Of a stretch of 64,000 nt of DNA, positions 35,771-44,190 are shown piece after piece. The notes beneath the pieces were generated by a model. It made no database searches. It was not told the DNA's origin and worked only from the letters and a program-made list of their open reading frames with translations. Position 1 is the stretch's first letter. Each line of letters starts with the position of its first letter. The translations under genes and the position numbers were made by a program. This stretch comes from Luteibacter sp. UNCMF331Sha3.1 (GTDB lineage: Bacteria > Pseudomonadota > Gammaproteobacteria > Xanthomonadales > Rhodanobacteraceae), in NCBI RefSeq assembly GCF_900109915.1, contig NZ_FOBU01000001.1:1449004-1513003 (forward strand), in the 5' to 3' direction.

Positions 35771-36232
35771 ATGACCGTACAGCCGTACCTGTTCTTCGCC
35801 GGCACCTGCGAAGAAGCCTTTCACTTCTACGCGAAGGCACTCGGCGGCAGCATCGTCGAAATGCATCGCTTCAAGGACATGCCGCCCTCCCCGCCGGGCG
35901 ACGACGCCGGATGCGGCGGCCCGAGCCCGGAACAGCTCGCCGCCATGGGCGAGAAGATCATGCACGTGAGCCTGTCGGTCGATGGACAGATCATCATGGG
36001 CTCCGACAATCCCAAGGATGCCGGCGAGGGCTTCAAGGGCTTCTCGATCTCCCTGGGGTTCCCCAGCGTCAAGCGCGGGCACCAGGTGTTCGACGCGCTG
36101 TCGGAAGGCGCGACCGTGACCATGCCCTTCGGCGAGACGTTCTGGGCGAAGGGTTTCGGGATGCTGACCGACCGGTTCGGGATTCCGTGGATGGTCAATG
36201 CCGGCGACAAGCCGTCTCCCCCGTCGAAATGA
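35771..36232 (+). CDS. PhnB/3-demethylubiquinone-type VOC protein
   Basis: A 153-aa VOC-fold protein: VQPYLFFAGTCEEAFHFYAKALGG at the start, KIMHVSLSVDGQIIMGSDNP near 60-80 and WAKGFGMLTDRFGIPWMVN near the end, the pattern of PhnB-like proteins. The substrate is unknown. It sits between two YCII genes, 22 bp after the first and 10 bp before the second; such VOC genes recur in ECF42 neighbourhoods. Confidence 0.88.
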   Translation: MTVQPYLFFAGTCEEAFHFYAKALGGSIVEMHRFKDMPPSPPGDDAGCGGPSPEQLAAMGEKIMHVSLSVDGQIIMGSDNPKDAGEGFKGFSISLGFPSVKRGHQVFDALSEGATVTMPFGETFWAKGFGMLTDRFGIPWMVNAGDKPSPPSK

Positions 36233-36242
36233 GGAGTGCCGC

Positions 36243-37013
36243 ATGCGATTCCTGATCGTGCGCAAGGCCGACCACGACACCGAAGCCGGAACGCTGCCGA
36301 CACGCGAACTCCTGGAAGCCATGGGCGACTACGTCGACACGCTGGCGGCCGAGGGACGGTTCCTGGCGGGCGAAGGCCTGAAGCCGAGCCGCCAGGGCGT
36401 GCGTGTCACGTTCGGCGCGGACCGCAAGGCCATCGTCGTCGACGGGCCCTTCGCCGAAACGAAAGAACTGGTGGCCGGCTTCAGCATCATCGACGCCGAA
36501 TCGATGGACGACGCCGTGCGATGGGTGAAGGACTGGCCTGCCGAAGATGCGGGTGGCGACGTGCGGATCGACATCCGGCCCATCGGTTGTCCGGGCGGTC
36601 TTTCCGGTTTCGGCGATCCCAGCGAGAACGATTCGCCACGTCCGCGCTACATGGTGATGCTGAAGGCGAACGAGCGCAGCGAGACCGATTGGAATCCCGG
36701 TCCGGAGCTGCTCGGCCGCATGGCCGAAGCCAACCGCGCGGGCGCCGAGGCGGGCGTGCTGATCGCCGGGCATGGGCTCTCGTCGAGCAGGCATGCGAAG
36801 CGGGTCGCCTTCGCGAAGGGCAAGGCCACGGTGATCGACGGTCCGTTCGCCGAGATCAAGGAAATGGTCGCGGGCTTCTGGGTCCTGCGCGTCGACACCA
36901 TCGAAGACGCGATCGCCTGGACGGAATCGTTTCCGTTTCCCGACGGCGACCAGGCCCGCCTCGAGATCCGCGAGCTCTACCGCATGGAAGAACTGATGCC
37001 CGTGGCATCCTGA
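36243..37013 (+). CDS. Double YCII/DGPF-domain protein
   Basis: A 256-aa fusion of two YCII domains. The first (1-115) has VVDGPFAETKELVAGFSII and the second (about 136-250) has VIDGPFAEIKEMVAGFWVL; each begins with a RYMV/RFLIV strand. The tandem form suggests an internal duplication and a fixed dimer. It is followed after 52 bp by the ECF42 sigma gene. Role unknown. Confidence 0.87.
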   Translation: MRFLIVRKADHDTEAGTLPTRELLEAMGDYVDTLAAEGRFLAGEGLKPSRQGVRVTFGADRKAIVVDGPFAETKELVAGFSIIDAESMDDAVRWVKDWPAEDAGGDVRIDIRPIGCPGGLSGFGDPSENDSPRPRYMVMLKANERSETDWNPGPELLGRMAEANRAGAEAGVLIAGHGLSSSRHAKRVAFAKGKATVIDGPFAEIKEMVAGFWVLRVDTIEDAIAWTESFPFPDGDQARLEIRELYRMEELMPVAS

Positions 37014-37065
37014 TTGCCGCGACGCGGCTTGCCACGCATGGCGGCGGATGCTGTCATGCGTGGCC

Positions 37066-38322
37066 ATGACGGTTCACGATACCCATCGCGCCATCGACGC
37101 GATCTGGAAGATCGAGTCGCCCCGGCTCATTGCCACCATCGCGCGCATGGTGCGCGACGTCGGGCTCGCCGAAGAGCTCGCCCAGGACGCGCTCGTCGTG
37201 GCGCTCGAGCGTTGGCCCACCGAAGGCGTTCCGAAGAATCCCGGCGCGTGGCTGACGCAGACGGCGAAACATCGCGCCGTCGATCGCATTCGCCGGGAAC
37301 GCATGGCGGGACGCAAGCTCGAAGCCCTCGGCCAGGACATGGAAGGGCTGCTCGAATCCGACGAAGACCGCCTGATCGACCGGCTCGACGACGATATCGG
37401 CGACGACATGCTGCGGTTGATCTTCACCGCCTGCCACCCTGTGCTGTCGGTCGAAGCGCAGGTGGCGCTGACCCTGCGGCTGCTCGGCGGCCTGTCGACC
37501 GACGAGATCGCACGCGCCTTTCTCGTGCCGGAGGCGACCATCGCGCAACGCATCGTACGTGCCAAGCGCAGCCTCGCCGACCCGGCGGTGGTCTACGAGG
37601 TACCGCGCGGCGAGGCTCTCGGCGAACGGCTCGCCGCCGTCCTGCACGTGATCTATCTCGTCTTCAACGAGGGCTACGGGGCGACGGCCGGCGACGATCT
37701 GTTGCGCCCGGCCCTCTGCGAAGAGGCGCAGCGCCTCGGGCGCGTGCTGGCCGAACTCGTGCCCGGCGAAGCCGAGGTGCACGGTCTCGTGGCGCTGATG
37801 GAAATCCAGGCGTCGCGGCTACGGTCGCGCGTCGATGCGCATGGCGAGCCGGTGCTGCTGCCGGATCAGGATCGCCGCCTTTGGGATCGCCTGCTGATTC
37901 ACCGCGGCGAAGAGGCGCTGGCACGCGCCGGGCGACTCGGCGGCGCCCGCGGCCCCTACGCGCTGCAGGCCGCCATCGCCGTCTGCCATGCGCGCGCCGC
38001 GCGCGCCGAAGACACCGACTGGGCGCGCATCGCGGCGATATACGGTGAACTGGTCGCCGTGGTGCCGTCGCCCGTCGTCGAGCTCAATCGCGCCATGGCG
38101 GTGTCGATGGCCGAGGGACCGGCCGCCGGGTTGTCGATCGCGGAGGCCCTCGTCGACGAACCGACGCTGCGCGGCTACCACCTGCTGCCCAGCGTGCTGG
38201 GCGACCTCCTGTTCCGGCTGGATCGTCGGGACGAGGCGCGCGATGCGTTTCGCCGCGCCGCCGCACTCACGCGGAACGATCGCGAGCGCCGTCTGCTCGA
38301 AGCACGGGCCGCCGGCTGCTGA
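37066..38322 (+). CDS. ECF42-group sigma factor with C-terminal extension
   Basis: A 418-aa sigma factor. Region 2 (about 20-90, VGLAEELAQDALVVALERWP, GAWLTQTAKHRAVDRIRRE) and region 4 (about 125-175, LLGGLSTDEIARAFLVPEATIAQRIVRAK) are followed by a 240-aa extension with VFNEGYGA near 206 and TPR-like helices (LNRAMAVSMAEGPAAGL, LGDLLFRLDRRDEARDAF). This DUF6596/SWIM-like extension defines ECF42, which has no anti-sigma gene and may be controlled through the extension. The DGPF genes upstream are the expected targets. Confidence 0.92.
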   Translation: MTVHDTHRAIDAIWKIESPRLIATIARMVRDVGLAEELAQDALVVALERWPTEGVPKNPGAWLTQTAKHRAVDRIRRERMAGRKLEALGQDMEGLLESDEDRLIDRLDDDIGDDMLRLIFTACHPVLSVEAQVALTLRLLGGLSTDEIARAFLVPEATIAQRIVRAKRSLADPAVVYEVPRGEALGERLAAVLHVIYLVFNEGYGATAGDDLLRPALCEEAQRLGRVLAELVPGEAEVHGLVALMEIQASRLRSRVDAHGEPVLLPDQDRRLWDRLLIHRGEEALARAGRLGGARGPYALQAAIAVCHARAARAEDTDWARIAAIYGELVAVVPSPVVELNRAMAVSMAEGPAAGLSIAEALVDEPTLRGYHLLPSVLGDLLFRLDRRDEARDAFRRAAALTRNDRERRLLEARAAGC

Positions 38323-38423
38323 CGATGTGCGTGCGGCGCGCGGGCAACGTGCCGGGTCACAAGGCCCACGTCACGATCGTCGCCCCCCGCCATCAGCGCG
38401 AGGACGACTGGTTCGCCTGAGCC

Positions 38424-38900
38424 TCAGTGCGTGATGTCGATGTTGACGTTCGTACCGTCCGGCACGTCCTGCAGCTGCTGCAACACGGAGCCCGTCAGCT
38501 CGAAGTGCTCTTTCGCCGATACCGGGTTCAGGTTCTCGACGCTGTACTCGCCTTCGGCGAACACCGGCAACGTGACGTACGTGTAGCACTCGCCTTCCGC
38601 ACGCGTCTTGCCAGCTTCGATCAGGGCCTCGATCAGCGGTGGCAGCAGCCAGTCGTCGGCGATCTCCTCGCGCAGGAGCTGGTTGAAGCCCGGGACGCTT
38701 TCCGCCACGCGTTCGAGCTCCGCCGTGCCGGTGTTGAGCCAGAAGATGCCGCCCTCGTCGGCCTCGTAGAACATGTCGCCCAGCGCCGTGAAGAGCAGCG
38801 GAGTGAACGCGTCGCCGATACGCCAGCTCCACGACGCGGCAAGCGCTTCGATGGCGTCGCTATCGGGAGTGCAGATGAGGTCGTTCCAGTCGAGGGCCAT
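38424..38900 (-). CDS. DUF1851 (Tdi1-type immunity) protein
   Basis: A 158-aa acidic protein with WNDLICTPDSDAIEALAASW at the start and the DUF1851 core GDMFYEADEGGIFWLNTGTAELERV (split around residues 41-65), then LNPVSAKEHFELTGSVLQQL. In Agrobacterium, Tdi1 of this family neutralises the type VI DNase Tde1. No toxin, VgrG or type VI gene is in the window, so this copy is an orphan immunity or housekeeping relative. Confidence 0.8.
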   Translation of the reverse strand: MALDWNDLICTPDSDAIEALAASWSWRIGDAFTPLLFTALGDMFYEADEGGIFWLNTGTAELERVAESVPGFNQLLREEIADDWLLPPLIEALIEAGKTRAEGECYTYVTLPVFAEGEYSVENLNPVSAKEHFELTGSVLQQLQDVPDGTNVNIDITH

Positions 38901-38931
38901 ACGGGGACACGTCCAGCGGGGAGCCGCCAGT

Positions 38932-40092
38932 TTAATCCGATCGACCGTCGACCGCGCGATTGACCGCCTGCACGAATGCCGCCCTGGCCTTCGCCTGCGC
39001 GTCGTCGGTGGCGACCGGCCACGCGGCGAATTGCACGATCACGAGATGACGGCGCGGGTCCACGTGCAGTAGCTGGCCGAAGATGCCAATACCTTCGTAC
39101 GTGCCGTCGGCGTAGGTCCACCATTGGTAGCCGTAACCCCGGCCCGGCACGTGCATGTCGGCCTGCGATCGCGTGGCCGCGTCGAGCCAGCCGTCGGCAA
39201 GCACCGGCTTGCCACCGGCGATGCCGCCATCGAGCAGGAACTGCCCCAGCCGCGCGTAGTCGCCGAGCGTGGCCGATACACCGGAGCCACCGGCTTCCGT
39301 CCCGTCGACATCGTCCTTCAGCCAGATGGCGTCCGCGGCCATGCCGTAGGGAATCCAGATCTTTTCCGCGAGATAGGCGGCCAGCGTCTTGCCGGTCGCG
39401 CGCGTGACGAGGATGCCGATCAGATCCGTCTCGCCCGTCTTGTAGGACCAGCGGGCGCCAGGCGCGAACTCGCGCGGCAGGTGCGACATGTACGACACGA
39501 GCAGGGGCACCCCGGGCTCGCGCTTGCCTTCGTACATCATCGCCACGTCGGAGTGCGGGTCCGCGTAGTCCTCGTTCCACTTCACGCCCGACGTCATCGA
39601 CAGCAGCTGGCGCACCGTCACGTCGCGATAGGCGCCGGCGGAGAGTTCGGGAATGTAGCGGGTCACCTTGTCGTCGAGGCTGTGGATCGCGCCGTCGCGC
39701 AGTGCCGCGCCCACGAGCGTGGACGTGAACGACTTGGCGACGGAGAACGATGTCCAGCGCGTCGCCGGATCGGCGCCGAGACCGTAACGCTCGAGACGGA
39801 TCCTGCCGTCCTGGAGCACCATCACGCCGGCGACATGATGGTCCGCCATGTACGCGTCCAGCGTACCGCCGCCATCGAACACCGGTTGCAGCGCCGCGCC
39901 GGGCGGCAACGCATGCGCCTCGCCGTGGTGCACGACGTTGCTGGCGTACAGGGTCTCCATGGCGCGGAAGTTCGCTTCGCGCTGTGGCTCGTTCCAGAAA
40001 AGGACATCGGTGCGACGCGCATGCGGCGGCGCGCATGCGGCCAACCACACCAGCGCCGCGACGACGAGTACACGTCTCCCCACGATGTTCAT
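38932..40092 (-). CDS. Beta-lactamase-family serine hydrolase, lipoprotein
   Basis: A 386-aa protein with a lipoprotein-type signal (LVVAALVWLAACAPP, Cys near 20) and the serine hydrolase motifs: SxxK in SFSVAKSFTS (Ser near 119), YKTGETDLIG near 216 and a C-terminal HxG-like region that is not clearly conserved (GIFGQLLHVDPRRHL). Members are esterases, D-amino peptidases or class C-like enzymes; lactam hydrolysis cannot be assumed. Its ATG overlaps the stop of the YbhN-like gene by 4 bp. Confidence 0.85.
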   Translation of the reverse strand: MNIVGRRVLVVAALVWLAACAPPHARRTDVLFWNEPQREANFRAMETLYASNVVHHGEAHALPPGAALQPVFDGGGTLDAYMADHHVAGVMVLQDGRIRLERYGLGADPATRWTSFSVAKSFTSTLVGAALRDGAIHSLDDKVTRYIPELSAGAYRDVTVRQLLSMTSGVKWNEDYADPHSDVAMMYEGKREPGVPLLVSYMSHLPREFAPGARWSYKTGETDLIGILVTRATGKTLAAYLAEKIWIPYGMAADAIWLKDDVDGTEAGGSGVSATLGDYARLGQFLLDGGIAGGKPVLADGWLDAATRSQADMHVPGRGYGYQWWTYADGTYEGIGIFGQLLHVDPRRHLVIVQFAAWPVATDDAQAKARAAFVQAVNRAVDGRSD

Positions 40093-41036
40093 GCGCGCCT
40101 CCGTAAGCGTCGATGCACTTCGAAGGCACCGAACCCGACCGATGCGAGGATCAGCGGCCCGAAGCCGTAGATGACGCGGTACGCCAGCAGCGCCGCGAGC
40201 ACCTGCGCACGCTGCTCCTGGGGGAACGCCGCCAGGGTGAGGGCCTCGAACGCGCCGATGCCGCCCGGCGTATTGCTGATGATGCCCGCCAGGATCGCGC
40301 CGACGTAGATCGGCGCGAAGTCCAGGAAGCTGCCGGCGATGTCGGCGGGCAGCAGAAAATACATGGTCGCGATGGCAGCGATCATCTCGACCACGCCGAT
40401 CGCGATCTGAGCCGTCGCCGAGCGTGCCGACGGCACGGGCGTGCTGAACTTCCAGATTTTCAGCTCGTCGTGCTTGCCGGCGAGCCAGCGCAGCAGCAGC
40501 GCGAACAGCACGACCAGCACGACACCGGGCCAGCGGCCCCAGCCATGCGCGATCGAAGGCTCGAGCAGCAGTGCGAGACACGTGACGCCCGCGAAACCCA
40601 GCGCCACTGCGAAACCCACCAGACCGACCACGCGGGCCACGTCGGGCGCGCTCACGCCCTGTGTGGAAAGCAGCCGATAGCGCAACGCCGTGCCGGTGAT
40701 CGCGTGGAAGCCCAGCGCGTTGCAGATCGCGTGCGTCGTGAAGCCCGAAAAGATCTTCATGCGCATGGGAACCTTGCCGGGCACGACGGTCTCGACCGCG
40801 AACACATCGTACGCGGTGAGGCAGCTCCAGCTGACGAGCATGGCGAGGATGGAGCAGGCCACGTGCCAGCGGGGAATGCGGTCGATCGCGTCCCGCACGT
40901 CTTGCCATGCCATGCGGCCGATGTATCGATGGAGCAGGAACGCCGCGCCGCCGACGATCGCGAACGTCAGGAGGTATTTCATCGCCCGCAGCGCGATGGC
41001 CTTCGCGCCGTTCGTCTCTTGCTTGTCCGCCACCAC
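40089..41036 (-). CDS. YbhN/UPF0104-type membrane protein (lysylphosphatidylglycerol-synthase TM fold)
   Basis: About 315 aa with eight membrane segments. Conserved features are LTAYDVFAVETVVPGKVP, THAICNALGFHAITGTALRYRLL and SNTPGGIGAFEALTLAAFP, the latter two typical of the flippase-like half of MprF and UPF0104 proteins. No aminoacyl-transferase domain is present, so it may move a lipid or have another role. The start is uncertain: GTG at 41036, 41033 or 41093, or ATG at 40982. It is coupled to the hydrolase gene. Confidence 0.82.
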   Translation of the reverse strand: MVADKQETNGAKAIALRAMKYLLTFAIVGGAAFLLHRYIGRMAWQDVRDAIDRIPRWHVACSILAMLVSWSCLTAYDVFAVETVVPGKVPMRMKIFSGFTTHAICNALGFHAITGTALRYRLLSTQGVSAPDVARVVGLVGFAVALGFAGVTCLALLLEPSIAHGWGRWPGVVLVVLFALLLRWLAGKHDELKIWKFSTPVPSARSATAQIAIGVVEMIAAIATMYFLLPADIAGSFLDFAPIYVGAILAGIISNTPGGIGAFEALTLAAFPQEQRAQVLAALLAYRVIYGFGPLILASVGFGAFEVHRRLRRRA

Positions 41037-41161
41037 AGCACTCGGTCCGGGCGGGCATGGGCCCGCGAATCCGGCATGATCCCACGAGAGCACCCTGTCG
41101 CGGACAGGGCCTGGCCACAGGCCCTAAACTCCGCGGAGTTCTTCCGGCTCGCGGTGACACG

Positions 41162-41956
41162 ATGCTCCACTACGAAGGCTCGCTCTGGCTGACCGACGGC
41201 GCCCGTCGCTGGGGCGGCGTGGACCGCGTCGAGCTGCTCGCGCAGATCGGTGCCACGGGGTCGATCACCGCGGCTGCGAAGGCGGTGGGCATGAGCTACA
41301 AGGGCGCCTGGGATGCGGTGGAAGCCATGAACAACCTCGCCGGCGAGGCGCTCGTGCTGCGCTCCACCGGCGGGCGTGGCGGCGGCGGCGCCACCCTCAC
41401 GCCACGTGCGGAGCGCCTGATCGCGTCGTTCCGCGCGATCGAGGCCGAACACCGCCGGTTCGTCGACCGGCTCGCGACGCTGGGCGAAGACGCGAGCGAC
41501 GACCTCCACCTGCTGAGGCGATTCACCATGAGAACGAGCGCGCGTAACCAGCTGGCCGGCACGATCCGGCACGTCGCCGGAGGCGCCGTGAACGATACCG
41601 TCCAGATCGAGCTCAACGGTGGCGCGACCGTCGTGGCCACGGTCACCCGCGACAGCACCGCCAGCCTCGGGCTCGCGGCCGGTCGTCCGGTGATCGTGCT
41701 CGTGAAGGCGAGCTGGGTGATCCTCGCCCTGCCCGACGATCGGCTGCGGGTGTCCGCGGCGAATCGCCTGCCGGGGACGGTCCGGCGGATCGTGCCCGGC
41801 GCGGTGAACAGCGAGGTCTCGGTCGGGCTCGACGGCGGCGGCAGCATGACTGCGATCGTCACCCGCGAGGCCGTGAACGGCCTGGCACTCGCGGAAGGAG
41901 CGGCCGTGCTGACCGTCTTCGACGCGTCGGCCGTGATCCTCGGCGTCACCGACTAA
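41162..41956 (+). CDS. modE: Molybdate-responsive regulator ModE
   Basis: A 264-aa regulator with a LysR-like winged helix (about 10-105, ELLAQIGATGSITAAAKAVGMSYKGAWDAV, GGRGGGGATLTPRAERLI) and two tandem molybdate-binding TOBE/Mop domains (about 122-188, SARNQLAGTIRHVAGGAVN; and 196-262, AANRLPGTVRRIVPGAVN). With molybdate bound it represses modABC. It converges on modC with a 4-bp overlap. A probable binding site lies at modA. Confidence 0.94.
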   Translation: MLHYEGSLWLTDGARRWGGVDRVELLAQIGATGSITAAAKAVGMSYKGAWDAVEAMNNLAGEALVLRSTGGRGGGGATLTPRAERLIASFRAIEAEHRRFVDRLATLGEDASDDLHLLRRFTMRTSARNQLAGTIRHVAGGAVNDTVQIELNGGATVVATVTRDSTASLGLAAGRPVIVLVKASWVILALPDDRLRVSAANRLPGTVRRIVPGAVNSEVSVGLDGGGSMTAIVTREAVNGLALAEGAAVLTVFDASAVILGVTD

Positions 41957-42615
41957 GCGACGCGTCCGTCCCGCAGCTCGATCGTGTGTCCGTCGAGCAC
42001 GTCGACGTCGGCCGGATCGTGAGTGATCACCAGCAACTGGAGGTCCAGCCGGGCCTGCAGCGCCAGCAGTTCCGCGCGCATGCGTCCGCGTAACGCCGGA
42101 TCCAGCGCAGCGAACGGTTCGTCCAGCAGCACGAGCCGCGGCTCCGCGACCAGCGCGCGGGCCAGCGCGACGCGCTGGCGCTGGCCGCCGGAAATGCGCG
42201 ACGCGTAACTCCCGGCGACGCCCGCCAGTTCGAACGCGTCGATCCAGTGCCGCACGCGCGCGTCGTGGATGCCGCGACGCGGATTGAGCCAGCCGCGATG
42301 CAGGCCGAAGCCGATGTTCTGCGCCACCGTCAGGTGTGGGAACAACGCGTAATCCTGGAACACGTAGGCCACGCCCCGTTCGCTCGCGCGCAGATCGACA
42401 CCGGCGTCGCGGTCGAAGAGCGCGCGGCCGTCGACGCGCACATGGCCCTCGTCGGGCGACAGCAGGCCCGCCATCGCACGCAGCGTCAGGCTCTTGCCCG
42501 CGCCCGACGGCCCGAAGAGCACGATACGCCGGTGCTCGGACCGGAACGCGACGTCCAGCCGGAACGACCGGTCGTCGGCGCGGAGCTCCTTGCGGATCGC
42601 GACGTCGACGCTCAT
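41953..42615 (-). CDS. modC: Molybdate ABC transporter ATPase, short form
   Basis: A 220-aa ATPase with Walker A GPSGAGKS near 35, Q-loop VFQDYALFPH, signature SRISGGQRQRVALARAL near 145, Walker B LVLLDEPFAALDP and the switch THDPADVDVL. It ends right after the ATPase core; the C-terminal TOBE domain found in longer ModC proteins is absent. It energises molybdate uptake through ModB. The start overlaps the modB stop (ATGA). Confidence 0.93.
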   Translation of the reverse strand: MSVDVAIRKELRADDRSFRLDVAFRSEHRRIVLFGPSGAGKSLTLRAMAGLLSPDEGHVRVDGRALFDRDAGVDLRASERGVAYVFQDYALFPHLTVAQNIGFGLHRGWLNPRRGIHDARVRHWIDAFELAGVAGSYASRISGGQRQRVALARALVAEPRLVLLDEPFAALDPALRGRMRAELLALQARLDLQLLVITHDPADVDVLDGHTIELRDGRVA

Positions 42616-43286
42616 GAGCGCACCCGCCGCGCGCGTCCCGGCGCGAGCCATCCCGCCAGCAGGAGCGCCACCACGCACGTCGCCGACACCACGGCCACCA
42701 TGAGGCCCGCCGTCCGATCGTCGCCTGCCTGTACGGCGGCGTAGATCGCCACGGAAAGCGTCTGCGTGCGTCCCGGCAGGTTGCCGGCGATCATCAGGGT
42801 CGCGCCGAATTCGCCGAGCGCACGGGCGAAGGCGAGCAGCGCGCCCGCGGTGATGCCCCGCGCTGCCAGCGGCAGCGAGACACGGAAGAACACGGCCATC
42901 TCACGCAGTCCGAGCACCCGGGCGGCATCCTCCAGCTGCGGGTCCACGGCCTCGAACGCGGCGCGGGCCGCTTTCTGCACGAGCGGAAACGCGACGAGCG
43001 TCGAGGCGATCACGGCGCCCTGCCACGTGAAGACGAGTTCGATACCGAGCCGGTCGAGCCATGCGCCGAACACGCCCCGCCGGCCCAGCAGCACCAGCAG
43101 GTAATAACCCAGCACGGTCGGCGGAAGCACCAGCGGCAGTGTGAGTACGGAATCCACCACCTCGCGCGCGGGCGAGCGCCAGCGCGCCAGCCCGAAGGCC
43201 ACGGCGACGCCGAGCACGAGGTTGATCGCGGTCGCCCACAGGGCGACCTTGAGCGTCAACGCCAGCGGGACCCAGATGCCGTCCAC
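42612..43286 (-). CDS. modB: Molybdate ABC transporter permease
   Basis: A 224-aa permease with five helices and the coupling-loop motif EDAARVLGLREMAVFFRVSLPLA with ARALGEFGATLMIAGN (EAA region, about 140-190). It forms the inner-membrane channel with ModC. Six bases separate it from modA. Confidence 0.95.
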   Translation of the reverse strand: MDGIWVPLALTLKVALWATAINLVLGVAVAFGLARWRSPAREVVDSVLTLPLVLPPTVLGYYLLVLLGRRGVFGAWLDRLGIELVFTWQGAVIASTLVAFPLVQKAARAAFEAVDPQLEDAARVLGLREMAVFFRVSLPLAARGITAGALLAFARALGEFGATLMIAGNLPGRTQTLSVAIYAAVQAGDDRTAGLMVAVVSATCVVALLLAGWLAPGRARRVRS

Positions 43287-43292
43287 GGCCGG

Positions 43293-44039
43293 TCAGGGCG
43301 CCTGGAAGCCGAAGCCGGCGAGAATCCGACGACCTTCGGGCGACTGGACGAAGGCCTCGAACGCCGCCGCGTCCTTCGGCTGCTTCGAACTCGCCACGAC
43401 GGCGATGGGGTAACGGATCGGGGTGGGTGTCGGCACGACGGCCGCGACGACGACGCGATCGTGCGCCACCGTCGCGTCGGTCGCGAAGACGAATCCGGCC
43501 TCCACCTCGCCTCGCGCCACATAGTCGAGCGCCTGGCGCACGTTCTGCGCGAGCACGCCCTTGGCCGCGACGGCCGGCCACAGGTTCTGCTGCTCCAGCG
43601 CGGCCCTGGTGTAGCGGCCTGCCGGGACCGAAGCGGGGTCGCCGTAGGCCACGCGCTTCACGCCGGGCCCCGCGAGGTCGCCGATTCCCGACACCTTCGC
43701 GGGGTTGCCGCGCGGGACGATCAGCACGAGCCGGTTCAGCGCGAAATCCTGGCGGGTGGCCGGGTCGATCGCCTTCGCCGCGGCGGCCTTGTCCATCGCC
43801 GTCTGGTCGGCCGAGGCGAACACGTCGGCCGGGGCGCCGCTGGCGATCTGGCGCAGCAGCACGTCCGAGGCCGCGAAATTCAGCACCACGTGCGTTTCGG
43901 GATGCTTCGCCTCGTAGGCCGCGCCGACGGCACGGAAGGCGTCGGTCAGGCTCGCGGCGGCCGAAACGACGAGGTCGGCGGCGCCGGCGGATCCGGAAGC
44001 GACGAGCAGGAACAGCGCGGCGGGGAGGCGAAGGCGCAC
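43293..44039 (-). CDS. modA: Periplasmic molybdate-binding protein
   Basis: A 248-aa substrate-binding protein: signal peptide to ASGSAGA, then ADLVVSAAASLTDAF, FAASDVLLRQIASGAPADVF, ETHVVLN, and a C-terminal VQSPEGRRILAGFGF, all typical of ModA. The start is a GTG at 44039; upstream frame residues would include the promoter and ModE box. It delivers molybdate or tungstate to ModBC. Confidence 0.94.
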   Translation of the reverse strand: MRLRLPAALFLLVASGSAGAADLVVSAAASLTDAFRAVGAAYEAKHPETHVVLNFAASDVLLRQIASGAPADVFASADQTAMDKAAAAKAIDPATRQDFALNRLVLIVPRGNPAKVSGIGDLAGPGVKRVAYGDPASVPAGRYTRAALEQQNLWPAVAAKGVLAQNVRQALDYVARGEVEAGFVFATDATVAHDRVVVAAVVPTPTPIRYPIAVVASSKQPKDAAAFEAFVQSPEGRRILAGFGFQAP

Positions 44040-44064
44040 GGGGAGAGTCCTGGGCGGGGGGCGA

Positions 44065-44090
44065 CCGCAATATAGGAACGTAAATAGCGG
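44065..44090 (-). promoter_or_regulatory. Probable ModE operator at the modABC promoter
   Basis: On the minus strand CCGCTATTTA, six bases, TATATTGCGG: two 10-bp half-sites matching 8 of 10 as an inverted repeat. It closely follows the known E. coli ModE pattern (CGnTATATA, 6-7 bases, TATATAnCG). It lies 26-51 bp before the modA start, and modE is in the same cluster. Confidence 0.75.
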
Positions 44091-44113
44091 ATGGTCAATG
44101 ACGAGGGCGCCGC

Positions 44114-44143
44114 GGCGAAATCTCAGGATTCGCCAAGCCCATT
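44114..44143. promoter_or_regulatory. GGCGAA/TTCGCC repeats before the efflux operon
   Basis: GGCGAA, 9 bp, TTCGCC form an inverted repeat (44114-44134), and ATTCGCC recurs 12 bp further on. The set lies about 50-75 bp before the membrane-fusion gene and could bind a TetR- or MarR-type repressor. No regulator gene is adjacent. Confidence 0.3.
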
Positions 44144-44190
44144 CGCCACGGTGATGGCAGCGTGGCGCCTGACAGACAGGGAAGGGGCCC

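Noticed and set aside
35885-35935. Insertion in the PhnB-like VOC protein (SPPGDDAGCGGPSPEQ)
   Set aside because: A similar Pro/Gly-rich loop is common in this VOC subfamily, so it is not unusual.
38325-38420. 31-codon frame starting MCVRRAGNVPG after the ECF42 sigma gene
   Set aside because: No ribosome binding site, too short for a family match, and nothing else supports coding.
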